The position numbers and the translations under genes were made by a program. Of a stretch of DNA of 64,000 bases, positions 25,662 to 38,351 are shown one piece after another (the first letter of the stretch is position 1; each line of letters opens with the position of its first letter). Where the stretch lies: NCBI GenBank assembly GCA_030063045.1, contig JAQSEB010000010.1, forward strand, positions 4,209,501-4,273,500. The letters are read 5' to 3'. The stretch is from Pratylenchus scribneri (Eukaryota; Nematoda; Chromadorea; Rhabditida; Pratylenchidae). A model generated the notes under the pieces. The model was not told where the DNA came from, made no database searches, and saw only the letters and a program-made list of their open reading frames with translations.

Positions 25662-28600
25662 TTATCCAACATCATCTTCCTTCTCTTTAATGCCGCCGAC
25701 CACGTTGATCATTGCCATTGGCAGGAAAAATAGACGATACATCCGTTTCTGTAATTGATGAATAAATAATAATACTATGCAAAATGCAATTCAAAATAAA
25801 CCTTCAATAATGCATATTCTGGTGTGGTACGCATTTCATCTGGGACCAAAGTGCAATTTTCGGCCATATCCTCCTCTTCAATTTTAATTGGACGTCGTAG
25901 ATTTCTAGTAGAAATGCTGGTCCCAGGTGTGTCCGCATCCAAATCATCTTCATCAATTTCTTGATTATTGGCTAAATATTTTAAATAGCGATGCAAATCA
26001 ATGCCCTTCTTCAGTCGACATCGAACTTTATTCTATAAAAAAAATAATTAATTTAATTTAAAATAAATTTTAAAACCTGGAAAATTTCAACAGCATTCAG
26101 AGTTGAAAGGCAAGGAGGCAAAAGTCTGCTGCTAATTTTTGATAATGGTTCAGGTGGAAAAGGCAAGGCTGGCTGAGAAATTTGTGGCTTTTCAAGACGT
26201 TGACGCTTTTTCTTCCTCGAATTTGGTTTCGATACGAATGGTTTGATGTCGATGGAATTGTCCATGTCCAAAGGCATAATTATTGTATTCTTGAAGCCTT
26301 CCATTGCTGTGGATGAAAGGCCAGAGGATTTGCGACGTTTTCGAACACGGCTACCAATTGTTGGTGGTTCCTCCTTAAATAAAAAAAATAATTAATTTAA
26401 GGAATAATTTAAGGAATGAAAAAAAAACTCTAATTAGAATCAATTTTTTTTTGATAAGAATTAATAAACAATAAATTATTGAACCTGTTGTTGAAATTGT
26501 GCTGGCGTTTGTGCCTTCATTGCCAATGCTTTATAGAGCTCCGGTGATATTTTCAATTTTGCCAATTCCCTCATGCTCATATTCTGCCAATTATTAGGCA
26601 AAACAACCGCATTCTCCAAAGGTGGTTGTGGTTCAGGCGATGAATTTAATTCTTCCACAAATTCTGGCTCCGGTTGAATTTTCACAGGAATGGGCGCAGG
26701 AAGATCATCGACAAACTGCGACGAATAATTATTGGCAATTAAAAAAGGGAAAAAAAACCTGTTTGACATATTCGAACATTCGCTCCAAAATTGTTTCCCT
26801 CAATTCAAAATCCTTTCTGAATTTATACACAGCAGTGAAATGAACTCGTTGCCGGACAACATAACACAATTTTAACATCAAATGCATGCGTCGCTCTTCC
26901 TGAATTTTTTTGGGAATTAAATTGATTAGAATAGATTAATTTTAAAACGAAATTGGACTTACATCTGACATGTTCTCAACTTCTTTTATAACTTCAACCA
27001 TCAAACGATCCGACCACCGGAGTGACTGCACTTCATTTTCGTCAAGTTTGTCCATATTTTCCAAAATTTTGATAAGTTTTGTCTTCCTCATCCTCCTTCG
27101 TTTTCGTCGTTTTGTAATCTTTTTCTTCTCCTTTTTCGGCTTTGGCAATTTCTTCATGCGAATTTTTGGTGGTCTTTTCTTATATTGTTGGTAGCTAAGA
27201 CGATCACTGAAATTTGTTGGAAACTTATTGAAGATGTAATCAGAATTGATCATTTTTAAACTGACTTTTCAGTTGGAGGCAATAATTCCATAATTTGCTG
27301 GGACAAATGAGCCAATTTCTCTTCCGGAAACATTTGATCATAATATTCTTTTGCCTGGTTTGGATCATCCGGAATTTCCTTCTCTTTTTCCTTTTCAGCT
27401 TCAAGACGTCGGTCCGACTCGGCCAACCAAGCCAATGCTCTCTCCTTTTCTTCATCTGATAATTTATTCAATTCATTCATCAAATCTTCTTTGTCGTATT
27501 CATTCGGATTTTTGTGATTAATTTTGATCCAACGTCCTGAGCCTTGGATTTTCCAATCATTGAATTCTTCAGTTCGCTTTTTTATAACTTTTGCTAAAAA
27601 TTGGATTCGAAATTAGTTAAAATATAATTATTCCTTACTGTAATCAAGGTCCACTCCGGTGTTTTTTGCGACAAATGAACCAAATCCAAGGCGAGAGGCC
27701 AACAAATTCCTTTGGTCTCCTTCTTTTCTCTCTAGAAATTTGGTGAAATCATCCAAAACTGCTTTGCGTCGCATTTTGCAGTAAAGATAATTATTGGCAA
27801 AATGCCGGAATATGACTTTTCCATTTTGCTTTTCTTCTTGCTAAAAATTAGATAATAAAATTAAAATAAATGAACAAAATATTCACCTCAATTTGATATT
27901 TAACCAGTACACGAATGCGCAATCGAACGTCCATATTATTTCGGCCAGGTATTAGCTTTGCTATTTTTGCACATTCATCACGCCCAAATAATTGAACTCC
28001 ATACAGTAAACGTTGATGTTCTTCCCAAGTCCATGGCAAATCACGTCGTTTATGGTCAAGGACATGAATCCATCTTAAAATAAATTGTATAAAATTTTAT
28101 ATATTTATTTTTAACCGGTCTCGACATTGCAAAGCTGATCTTCCTTTGACGCTTTCTGCAATTTTGCCCCAATTTTGTGGTCCATATTTGTTAATTGCTT
28201 CCAATAATCGCAGGTCCTCTGCCTCTGTCCATCGTCCATGTCGCAATTTCTCGCATAATGATCGAGTATAACGATATTCACATGCCAATTTGCTTCTACC
28301 AGGAATATACATCGAAACTTGAAAATATTTTATATTTAAATTTTATTTAAATGTAAAATAACCCTTTGACCAAGGAATTTCTTCGCCAATTTTGGTCAAT
28401 GAAATTAAACTGAGCAATTTTTGATCTTCATCCGGTTTCCAAGGTCTAAAAAAATTAAAATTAAAAATAAATCAATAATTAATTAATCGATTACATTGCT
28501 TCCTTTTGGGTTTGTTCAAGGTAGATTAATCGTTGAAAACAATGAAAAGCACTTCGATCTGTGCCCAATTTCTCGGCGATTATATCCCAGTTGGAATTCT

Positions 28601-29576
28601 CCTTTGCCAATTTCAGAATCATATCATCTTCTTCCGGGGTAAATTCATTTGTATTATAAGCCATTTCATTGCACCATTTTTGACGAAGTTGAGCAATTGA
28701 CCGCGTCCCTTGAAACTGAAAAAGAAAATTTTCTGTTTTTGAATCCAAAAATATTTACATCAATTGCCCAAATTTTTGCCCAATCAACTTGGGAATAGTC
28801 TCGATTGTCGCGAAGAAATTCATCCATTCCTGTTCTTCGAATGTATGCAACTTTTCTATTTATCCGGTCCACACTGTCACGCCATATTGCTTTTTGTTCA
28901 TCGGTCGTCTCAATTCCTGCCGAGCGCAATTTGTTCAAATATAATTCCTTCCTAAATGATTTTAATTTAATATTTTATTTAAAATTAACCTCGGATCCAA
29001 GCTGAGAATTTGTTGGTCTTTCAGTGAATTACAAACTGCGGATCGGAGTTGTTCACATTCCCGTTGATTCCCTAAAAATTAATGCAATATTAATTTTATG
29101 TATTAAACTAACATCGCCGCTCTTCCTCAATCAATGGATTGACTGAACAAATTCGATCAATCTCCAATGCTTCCAAGTTTGAATTTGGTGCCTGATTAAA
29201 AATAAAATATATTAAACCGTGAAATATTAAATTTCGTTACCATTCCACTAGAATCCTTGAAATACGGTGGCCAGCATGGAATTTTGGCGAGATCTCTTTT
29301 TCGGTGTTTAGTAGCATTCGTAAATGGATTTGCTATTTTGGAGCGCACTTGAGCTTGTAAATTTCGATTCTGGTCAATTGCTTTATCCACTTTAGCAATC
29401 AAACGATCCACCAGTTCCACATATCCTTGATTGTATGAGAGCAATTTGATAATCTGTGCCAGGTCGCCATGTTCTTGCAGAAAACGTTGTGTTGCATCCG
29501 AATCAATGGAAAAATTCTCATCGTCCTGTTGATTCGAAGTCGTAAAACTTGGTAAGCTATTATTTTCAGATTGCAT
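25662..29576 (-). CDS. SNAPC4: SNAPC4 (SNAP190) Myb-domain subunit of the snRNA activating complex
   Basis: The largest subunit of SNAPc, which binds the proximal sequence element of snRNA genes and recruits Pol II or Pol III. In nematodes its homologue SNPC-4 is also needed for piRNA gene transcription. About ten exons are seen. The N-terminus (29576-29240) is acidic, then helical. Myb repeats follow: RQKWCNEMAYNTNEFTPEED to TDRSAFHCFQRLIYLE (28745-28495), PWKPDEDQKLLSLISLTK to PGRSKLACEYRYTRSL (about 28440-28250), GRWTEAEDLRLLEAINKYG to SALQCRDRW (28235-28117), and PWTWEEHQRLLYGVQLFG to PGRNNMDVRLRIRV (about 28080-27893). The C-terminal half is lysine-rich and acidic with no clear domain. 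A CAG acceptor (TTGACAG) lies just before the 5' end. The V-ATPase e gene ends 192 bp upstream on the same strand. Confidence 0.9.
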
Positions 29577-29768
29577 TTTTCATCTGTCAATTATAAAAAT
29601 TATCCATTAATTAAAATAAAAATTAATTCATAAAATAATAAATTGATAATAATTATCATTATTAAATTGTCAACAAACAAGTTTAAAAAATATGGAAATT
29701 TTCAGATTTATCGTTTATTTTTTCATATCAAATAATAAATTCAGTCAATATGAATATTATATGCATCC

Positions 29769-30066
29769 CTAATTTGTATTGGCATCTCCCCACTTCTCGT
29801 GAATCCAAAATATTGTTTTGACAGGAATCTGCGGCCCAATCAGTGGGTTTAATTGATGGAGATAGACGATCAGCCAGAACATATAACAGCATACTGCAGT
29901 CAAAACGATCATTGTTTGAACAATACCTAAATATATTTTTAATTTACTGAAATATTATTTTGTAAAAAATACCTCGATTAACACCGCTTGGAACCAAAAA
30001 TGGGCCACCTAGACCAATCAAAAGCCAAAATGCCGTCACAATTAAGAATGGAATTATTGCGGACAT
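29769..30066 (-). CDS. vha-17: V-ATPase V0 subunit e
   Basis: A small hydrophobic subunit of the membrane V0 sector of the proton-pumping V-ATPase. The coding sequence has two exons: 30066 to about 29974, and about 29932 to 29769. The protein is about 84 residues and has two membrane helices. Exon 1 reads MSAIIPFLIVTAFWLLIGLG then GPFLVPSGVNRG. Exon 2 reads IVQTMIVLTAVCCYMFWLIV, then HQLNPLIGPQIPVKTI and EKWGD. This closely resembles C. elegans VHA-17 in length and in nearly every motif. It lies 192 bp upstream of SNAPC4 on the same strand and 851 bp from the divergent RNASEK gene, whose product also belongs to V0. Confidence 0.95.
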
Positions 30067-30917
30067 TGTTATTTCTTATATAATAATTCAAGTGTGAAAA
30101 TTATTTTAATTTTTATCTGATTAAAAGTGATGAGTGAGTGAGTAAATTATATAAAATTATAACAAACAACACCATAAAAAACAAAAACCATTAAATAAGA
30201 AGCAAAAATCGATAACATACATTTACATTGTTAAAAAAGATAATAACAAAATGATAGACAATATGAATTAGAGAAAATGACTAAAAATAATTTTTAAAAA
30301 TTTGGCATTTTATATTATTTTATTTTATTTTTATTTTTAAGTGAGAGATGAGATTAGAGATGAAAATGAAATAAAACAGCATGGGAGCAGAAAGGAGAGG
30401 GGTGAGAATGGGAGTTGTGACTTGTGACCAAAAAGCAAAAACCATCATCGTCGCATCACTCACCTCACAAACCTACACTACACCGACTTCTCAATTAAAT
30501 AATCTAGCAGAACAAAACCGATTCGTTTTTGTTGCTTAATTCTTATTAAATAATTCATCGGGAAAATGCAAACCAGCTTAGAAAACAATATACCATTAAT
30601 TCCATCCGAAAAGCGCTTTATTTTATTAAAAACTAGATAAATTTAAAAAAAAAAAAGCTGCTTTCGAAGATTAAAACTATTTCAAAAGCTGAATTTTACT
30701 AAATAAGAGAGAAAGAGGATATGTTCGGCTCTATTTCTCGTTTATATTTATATGAGTTATTTATCAAAAGCCGCCTCATTTACCGAAAATCGTTAATTAC
30801 CAGTTACCACTCACATGCTGAATTATTCACAAGAAATTTCGCTAAATGAAAGAGTGGTTTTAATTCCATTAATGTAAGCATCAATTTTACAATTTTATTA
30901 TTTTTAGATAAGGCAAA
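30067..30917. promoter_or_regulatory. Divergent promoter region between vha-17 and RNASEK
   Basis: About 850 bases with no ORF of note separate two divergently transcribed V0 genes. It is very AT-rich, with a more mixed block at 30355-30500 (GAGAGATGAGATTAGAGATG, then CACTCACCTCACAAACC) that could carry core promoter elements for one or both. A TTTTTAG acceptor at 30907 precedes the RNASEK ATG by 11 bases, so a 5' leader or a trans-splice site is likely. Confidence 0.45.
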
Positions 30918-31304
30918 ATGAAAAAGCTTTGCCCTGTTTGTGGACCAAAACTCTCAGCATTCTGGTTTGTGCACTATTCATTATAAAAATATTGAAATTC
31001 CATGTTTAAGCATGATCATATCTGTGTGGGGAGTCATTTTTCTCGGACTGCTTGGCGTATTTTTCTATTTGCAAGCTGTGACTTTATTCCCAGATCTACA
31101 TTTTGAAGAGGAGGATAACATTTTTACCAATCCGTAAGTTCGGGATGATTAACACTTTGAATTTAATTACTAAATTTTAGGAACCTAGTCAGTGAGAAAT
31201 ATGAAGAAAAAGCCAGACAATGCTGGATTGCAGCGGGAATGTACATTGTCACATTAATCATTGTCTTTTGGCAAAACCGATTCAACGAGACTCAAATCCT
31301 TTGA
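30918..31304 (+). CDS. RNASEK: RNASEK (ribonuclease kappa / V-ATPase-associated protein)
   Basis: A small two-helix membrane protein, first described as an endoribonuclease and later found as part of the V-ATPase V0 sector and needed for endosomal acid entry routes. Three exons: 30918 to 30965 (MKKLCPVCGPKLSAF), 31010 to 31134 (MIISVWGVIFLGLLGVFF, LFPDLHFEEED), and 31181 to 31304 (EKYEEKARQCWIAAGMYIVT, then the end ETQIL). The LCxxCGPKL start, the SVWGVI helix and the CWIAAGMY helix match the family order. At about 97 residues it has the usual length. The first intron uses donor GTTTGT and acceptor TTTAAG, which is the only join that keeps the family alignment. It converges on YARS2 with 112 bp between the stops. 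Confidence 0.9.
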
Positions 31305-31416
31305 GGAAAATATCCAAGAATGAACGAAAACGAACAATTATATTCAAATTTGAAATTTATACTTTTTATTAAAACAACGGTTGTGTTCATTTATGATAAA
31401 TAGAATATAAAATATT

Positions 31417-33179
31417 TTAAATCCATAAAATCAATGAAAAATTTCGTCTTCCCCAACAAACAATTGAAAATTTTCCCTGTATCGAAATTTGCTCCATCAA
31501 AATTTCTTCGTTTGGGTCCGTCATCTTCACTCCATTGAGTTTGAATGCACCCTTCTTCATTATTGTTGCCCCTCCAAGTCTTGTTTTTTCTGCAATTTCT
31601 CCAATTGTTTTTATCGAATCCCGAGAAATTTTAAAAGTTGATGCGTTGCCGAAGAGTTCTTTAATTGTATCAAAATCACTTTTTTCCAATTCACTGTTAG
31701 TACCTGTAAATATTTTTAATTTAATAAGGAATAAAGAAAATAATTACAATTGAATAATAAATGTGAACATCTTTTGGCCAATTCCAAACTCTCATTTCCG
31801 TGTACAAGTAAAGTAATTTCATCAGCCAAATGTGTTTGGGCTATCCATTTCCCAAGATTATTTCGATGGTGGTTGATGATTTCCTCTATTTCTTTGAATG
31901 GACGTATGGAAAATTGAATCAAAAATTGTTCGGCAATGTCATCTGATATTTATTTTTAAAACAAATTATAAAAAAAAATAATAAGATTACCATGCAATTG
32001 TCTCAAATATTGATAAAATGCAAATGGTGAAGACTTTTTTGGATTTAGCCAAACACCCGTGTCATTTGTTTCTGAAGATTTGCCCAATTTATTCCCATTT
32101 CTATCAGTCAGTAAAGGAAAAAAAATTCCAAGTGGAAGACGATCGCTCAATTCGCGAATATGTTCAAATCCAGCCTTCAAATTTCCCAATTGATCGGATC
32201 CACCCAACTATAAATATAAAATTAAATTTTATTATTCTCATTAAATTTCTTTAATTAGGATTTTTTAATAGTATTTATTTTAAATAATAAGAAAGACAAA
32301 TGAGTGAGCTTATTGCTTTCTTCGAAGATTATTAAAAATAAGATGCCGCCAAAATAAAGTATTCCTTTTAAATTAATTAAATCATGCCTGGCAAAAACAA
32401 TCATGTTCCTTTGATAACATATGCCAATCTGATGCTTGCAATATTTGGTAACAAAATTCAGTGAATGATAGTGATAAGTCATTCTCCAAACGCGATTTTA
32501 CAGGGCCCAATCTCAACATTTCTCCCATTCGAAATCTTTTGTTTGAAATCAAAAAATCTATCATTTTCATCTAAATGATATTTATTGATTGACAGTGAAA
32601 TATTTAACAAATTAACCTCTTTGTACCAATCAATATTATTTAAAATTTTAAATTGCAATTGTAAATTTGTCATGTTTCTTGCATTACAAACAATCTTTTG
32701 GATTTGAAAATTCAGTGATTTTGCATTTTCATGTAATTCATCTCTAGATAGTTGCTTTCGATCAAAAAATAATTATAATAAATTAATATTTGACATAAAT
32801 AATTAATTACCATGTTTGTGGCCACTTGGATCTCCTATTGCAGCTGTGGCCTCTCCAATCACTGCAATTGAATTACAGCCGAAAATTGATGCTCTGATTA
32901 ATGATGTTAAAATAAGCAAATTTCCAATATGTAAACTATCGGAAGTAGGATCAAAACCTGCATAGAGTACACTGGGTATTTTTGATGTGTAACTTGTCAA
33001 ATCTTTTAAAACATAATTATTAATTATAAAGAAGAAATTTAATACAATTTACCTTGCCCTTTGTATGGAAAATTTGGATGGGAATTAGCAATAAGCTTGC
33101 GAAATGAAAGGTCCTTCACGAATTCAACAATAGGCAAATCATGCAGTTTTTGAGTGGAAAGACGACAAATTTGTAGCAT
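31417..33179 (-). CDS. YARS2: Mitochondrial tyrosyl-tRNA synthetase
   Basis: A class I aminoacyl-tRNA synthetase of the bacterial/mitochondrial type that charges tRNA-Tyr in mitochondria. It starts at ATG 33179 with a short basic, hydroxylated N-terminus ([15 protein letters not shown]) that could be an import signal. The exon at about 33002-32812 has [20 protein letters not shown], containing the HIGH-type HIGN, and [10 protein letters not shown]. Then come [11 protein letters not shown] and the tyrosine-site region [20 protein letters not shown] near 32500-32430. The exon at about 32207-31990 has [13 protein letters not shown] and [16 protein letters not shown], where KLGKS is the KMSKS loop. 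The C-terminal exons (31941-31758, 31706-31417) end in an S4-like RNA-binding region ([20 protein letters not shown]). The ATG shown is the first in frame. Confidence 0.93.
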
Positions 33180-34182
33180 TACAAATAAATATTGTAACTC
33201 AATAATCGGCTTAATCTTCCAAATATTACATTCATCTTTATCGAGAAAGTCAGCTTGAGACCTTTGCTCAAGACTCTTTTATAAAAAAAATATCTTAAAT
33301 TGTTAAATACTATCTAGTTTAATTAATAGGGAAAGGATTTATATATTATATTGATATAAAATCTCGAAATATAGCTATAAAATATTGACAAAAAACCGGT
33401 CGGTAAAATATTGACATAAATTGCAAAAAATTGGCAAAATTATGATGAAAATTTATTTAAAAAAGCTATTTTTAAGCAAAAATTTTTTAAAATTTTTTTT
33501 CTATAAATAGGAGATATAAAATAGTATTTCGAAGTTTAAGTTTTTTAATAGATTTCATTTTCACTATGACAAAATCCCAGCTACAGTAACATAAAAAAGT
33601 AAAATTCTTGAATCTTAATATGATCGTACTGCTGTTTTCGAGATTCGATATTCGAGTAAGTAAAGTTAGTATTAATTATTAAAGCAGCAGGCAGCACAGC
33701 GAAGTAAAATGTAAAAGTAAAATAAAGCATTAAAAATTCTCCAGTCTCCAAATTTCTCATCTCCGTTTCTCATTTTATGTTGGTATATGGATGAGGACTT
33801 TTGTATTGTATATAAACTTTTCTTCCTATTTTACCTTTTTGCCTTTTTCGTTTAATTGTGATTTTTTTCAAAAGAATATTAAATATTCATATTCATATGC
33901 ATGCGCAATTAATTCATCAATTAATTATTTCCCAGCAGGTCAAAATCACACTCAAAATAAATTCTTTATTACTTGACTATCCACCCCACCATTAGTAGTC
34001 CCCTTCTTCATTAACCTGTATCTTTCAGCATCGATCATTCAATAAGTAAGTTGGATGAGTGCTTTGCTGTAATAATTTTCGTTTACCACATTTTTAATTC
34101 ATTATATATTTTGGATCTATTAATAAAGGTCAGCACATTCCAACCATTCATTCTGTTCGTTGCAAATTTCAAGTGAAAAGTG
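33180..34182. other. Divergent intergenic region (YARS2 / V-ATPase a)
   Basis: About 1 kb of AT-rich DNA between two divergent starts. Nothing coding seen. A small palindromic-looking AT stretch and several ATATTGACA repeats at about 33375-33420 (AATATTGACA twice, 20-30 bases apart) are visible. It is expected to hold both promoters. Confidence 0.5.
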
Positions 34183-37100
34183 ATGAGTTTTCGAAGTGAA
34201 CCACTCAAATTGTGCCAATTGATTGTACAAAGGTAAGGTAGGCTTTTTGGGCCAAAAAATTCCAAAATAATAAAAATCAGATCATTAAATTAGCTAGCTT
34301 TTAAAATTTCTTTAAACATAATTATTTTTGAACATTTTAAGGGATGCAGCCTATGCTTGTGTCGTCGAACTTGGCAAATATTCACTGGTCCAATTCAAAG
34401 ATGTAAATTGGCATAATTTAATTTCAACTCAAAATTGAACATTGTTTTTTTAGCTTAACCACCAATTGACGACCTTCCAACGAACTTATGTGCGTGAGGT
34501 CCGTCGATGTTCCGAAATTGAACGCTCTCTCCGCTATTTGGAGACTGAAGTTGTCGAAGGTGGGGCAAAAGACCACATCTCCTCATTGGACACTTCAAGA
34601 ACCGATGTTACCCCGATGAGAGACATTTATGTGCTTGAGGTACAGTCAACTCTACCAATTTACATTCATTCAATTTTAAATTCAATTTTTATAGACCAAG
34701 GTATTCGAAATTGAACGCGATTTGCGTCAACTTCTTTCCAATGAGGCCCAACTTAAACGAAATTACAATGATTTGAAACAATGTAAAAGTGTATTTCAGA
34801 AGGTCGAAGCATTTTTTAAAGTGGTCAGTGGAAGGGGACAGGAAAATATCACTAATTTAATTCGAAATTAAATCATCTAAATTTTAGCACATTGAGAATA
34901 CGGCAAAAACAGAATTGGAAAGTGACCAGCAGGAAATCAACGATTTGGTAATTCCAATATTAATCCAAACCATTCATTATTTATTTTAAAGGGTACTCCA
35001 TTAACCCCACTTTTGGAACATCAGGAAACTCCATGGTTTATTGCCGGCACAATCGACACCCAAAAACGGCATTCTTTTGAACGTGTTTTATGGCGTTCTT
35101 GTCGCCGTACGGCATTTGTCAGAACAGCGGAAATTGAAAGCGAATTTGAGGATCCGGATACGGTAAATAAAACCAAAAATTTTCTTAAAATAATTGGTTT
35201 AATTTTATTAGGGGAAATTGGTGCTAAAATCAGTGTTCATAATTTTCTTCAATGGAAGCAAATTACAAGACATAATCAATCGAGTTTGTGACGGATTCAA
35301 TGCAAAACAAGTACCATGTCCGAAAACATCAAAGGAAAGACAACTTGCATTGGCCGAAATTCTCATTCGACTGCACGACTTGGATTTGGTCATTGAAACG
35401 ACGGATAAACATAAATTGCAGGTTCAATTCCCCCAAATAAACATAAATACCTTTTTTATTCAGCTTTTACGTGGAGTGGCATTTGAATTACCGGAATGGA
35501 CGCGTCAAGTTCATCTACAAAAATACATTTTCCATACACTGAATTGCTTTACATTCGATACAAGCGGTAATTTCTTCGTTGCCGAATGTTGGGTCCTAGA
35601 AAGAGAAATGGACAAAATCCTTCAAACATTGCATCGCGCCGTGGTCAGTTTTCATATTTTTACACAAATTCACATAATAATTCAAGGAAAAAGCTGGCTA
35701 TACAATTCGGCCCATCATAAATGTGCTGGAGACGGGCGAAATGCATCCAACCCATAATAGGACGAATAAATTCACTCAAATATTCCAAAATATTGTTGAT
35801 TCATATGCAATCGCCTCCTATAGGGAAATTAATCCAGGTATTAAAATGAATATTTTTAATTAATTTTAATTCAGCTCCATTCACAATAATAACTTTTCCA
35901 TTCCTCTTTGGCATCATGTTCGGCGATTTTGGTCATGGCTTTTTGCTCTTCCTTGCCGGATTGGGACTAATTCTGGGCGAAAAACGAATCACTGAAATGC
36001 GAATAAAGGATGAAGTAAATTTAATAATAATATTCATATTTTAAAAACACAAAAAATATTGAACAGATTTTCCACACATTCTACGGTGGTCGATATATAA
36101 TTATGTTGATGGGCCTTTTTTCAATGTAAATTCGAAATTATAATTAATTTGAAATTATATTTTATTTTAGGTATGCCGGATTTATTTACAATGATGCTTT
36201 CTCCAAATCATTCAACATTTTTGGCACAAAATGGCGAAATCCATTCAAGTAATTCAATGATTAATCAATAAATAATTTTTATTTTAGTGAAAGTGAATTG
36301 GCCGGATGGCGGCAACAAAGTGTGAATTTGAATAGTAAAATTGCCTTCTCCCTGGATCCGGGTGTTGCTTATTTGGATGAGGTAAATTTATCAAAATTAT
36401 TTAAATGAATTTATTTTTATTTAGGAAGGTGCTTATTATGTTGGATTGGATCCAATTTGGAATTTGGCCAATAATCGTTTGAATTTTATTAACAGTATGA
36501 AGGTAAAAATGGGGGGAATATTTTTGCCAAAATAATTTTCACAATTTATAGATGAAATTATCCGTCATTTTTGGCATTGCCCAAATGACATTCGGCGTTT
36601 TATTATCAATTTTGAATGCCCGTTTTTTCCGTTCTTCCATCAATTTTTGGCTGGTTGCCCTCCCCTCATTGGCCTTCCTCGCCTCCATTTTTATTTATCT
36701 TTGTGTGCTAATTTTCATCAAATGGATTTTCTTCTCCGTTCATCCGGCAAATATTTTTGGTTTCCAATATCCGGGCAGTCATTGTGCCCCATCACTTTTG
36801 ATTGGATTAATCAATATGTTCATGTATAAATCGAGGAAGGAAGGATTTGTGCCAAATCAATTGGAGGAAAATGAAAATCATTACGCAAATTGCCATCTCT
36901 CAACATGGTATCCAAATCAGGCGAGTGGGAAATGGGCAATAAAAGTCATTCAATTTATTCATTTTAGGCACTTATTGAGGCAATTTTGGTGGGCATTGCC
37001 CTTTGCTGCATTCCAATTATGCTTTGTGGTAAACCAATTATGCGGAAGATTCGTCAACGAGGTCGTGGGGACGGTTACGGTGATACGAGTGCAATCAGAA

Positions 37101-37836
37101 AGGACAGCACACGGAAATTGAATCGATCCAAAAATATTGTAAATATATTTTTAAAACTCATTTGTTTATTTTTTAGTCAGTTCGAATTCAAATGGACTCG
37201 GAAGTGGCCGAATTGATAACAAATTTGAGTAATCCAGATTTGAAAAGTGCGGAAAAGAGCAAAACGGGAGAAGTTGAAGAGGGGATTGCCTATAGTCCGG
37301 AGGATGAGATGGTAAAAAATTTAAAATATAGTTTAAAATTCACATTTTTTCAGAGTCTTAGTGATCTTACGGTCCATCAAGCCATCCATACAATTGAATT
37401 TGTGCTCGGCTGCATCTCACATACGGCCTCCTATCTTCGTCTCTGGGCACTTTCATTGGCACATGCACGTTCGTTTTAATTCAATTTTGAATTATTTAGA
37501 TGAAATAATTATTCAGAATTGGCTGAGGTTTTATGGCATATGATTTTGGTGCCATCATTCCACCATTCTGGCACATTTGCACCATTCTACATTTTTCTCT
37601 CTTTCTCCTTTTTTGCCATCCTTACGGTGGTCATTCTCGTGGTGATGGAAGGGCTGAGTGCATTTTTGCATGTTCTTCGACTTCATTGGTAATTATTTTG
37701 CTTTAAGAAAAAATCAATTTCGTTTTTTAGGGTGGAATTCCAAAGTAAATTCTATGAAGGCGCCGGCAAGAAATTTGCACCTTTCAGTTTTGCAGAAACC
37801 CTCGAAAAACTTCACGCTGAATCAACTGTCTACTAA
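34183..37836 (+). CDS. V-ATPase V0 subunit a (116 kDa)
   Basis: The large a subunit of the proton-pumping V-ATPase; with the c-ring it forms the two proton half-channels and targets the enzyme to particular membranes. It starts at 34183 ([17 protein letters not shown]). The N-terminal cytosolic half reads [59 protein letters not shown] and [19 protein letters not shown]. The membrane half has [70 protein letters not shown] and, at about 37440, [12 protein letters not shown], which holds the essential arginine. It ends [15 protein letters not shown]. About 15 exons with introns of 40-60 nt; the length, near 860, is normal. Nematodes have several a paralogues (UNC-32, VHA-5, VHA-6, VHA-7); which one this is cannot be told. 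The e subunit and RNASEK genes lie within 4 kb on its left. Confidence 0.95.
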
Positions 37837-38351
37837 CCAAATGATTGATGAATTAATGAATAATTTTCTATTAACATTCTTGTGCCATTGTTGTTTTCAT
37901 ATTTAATTAATTAATTGCATCTTGTCATTTTAAAAAGCATAAAAAATGAAATTTTCATTTGATAAAAAAAATAGTTCTAAGGTAGCCGTCTATCATAGAT
38001 AGAATGGGATATGGGAATTAAAATAGGAATGGAGCATTTTGCTTGAGGAATATTTATTTTTCGATGAGGACTGTGTGTGTTAATGAATATTCGTTTGACG
38101 AGTGTAAATAAATTAAATTAATAATGCTTTATACTTTTATTAAATCATTTTGAATAATTAAATTAAAAATAATACTCGAAATAAAGGTTTTGGAATGAAT
38201 TAATGGCCTTCTCTATTGGTTTTAAAATGTCCTAACAAATATAAATACGGCCTTTTAAATCACAAAACAAACAAAAATGTGGGAATGAATTAATATATTA
38301 ATTAAATTAAATGGCCCGTTTTAAATGTATTCTTTTTGTTCTTCTCATTCA
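37837..38351. other. Convergent 3' space between V-ATPase a and ERMP1
   Basis: About 515 AT-rich bases between two facing stop codons. No coding potential seen. It probably contains both polyadenylation sites. Confidence 0.6.
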
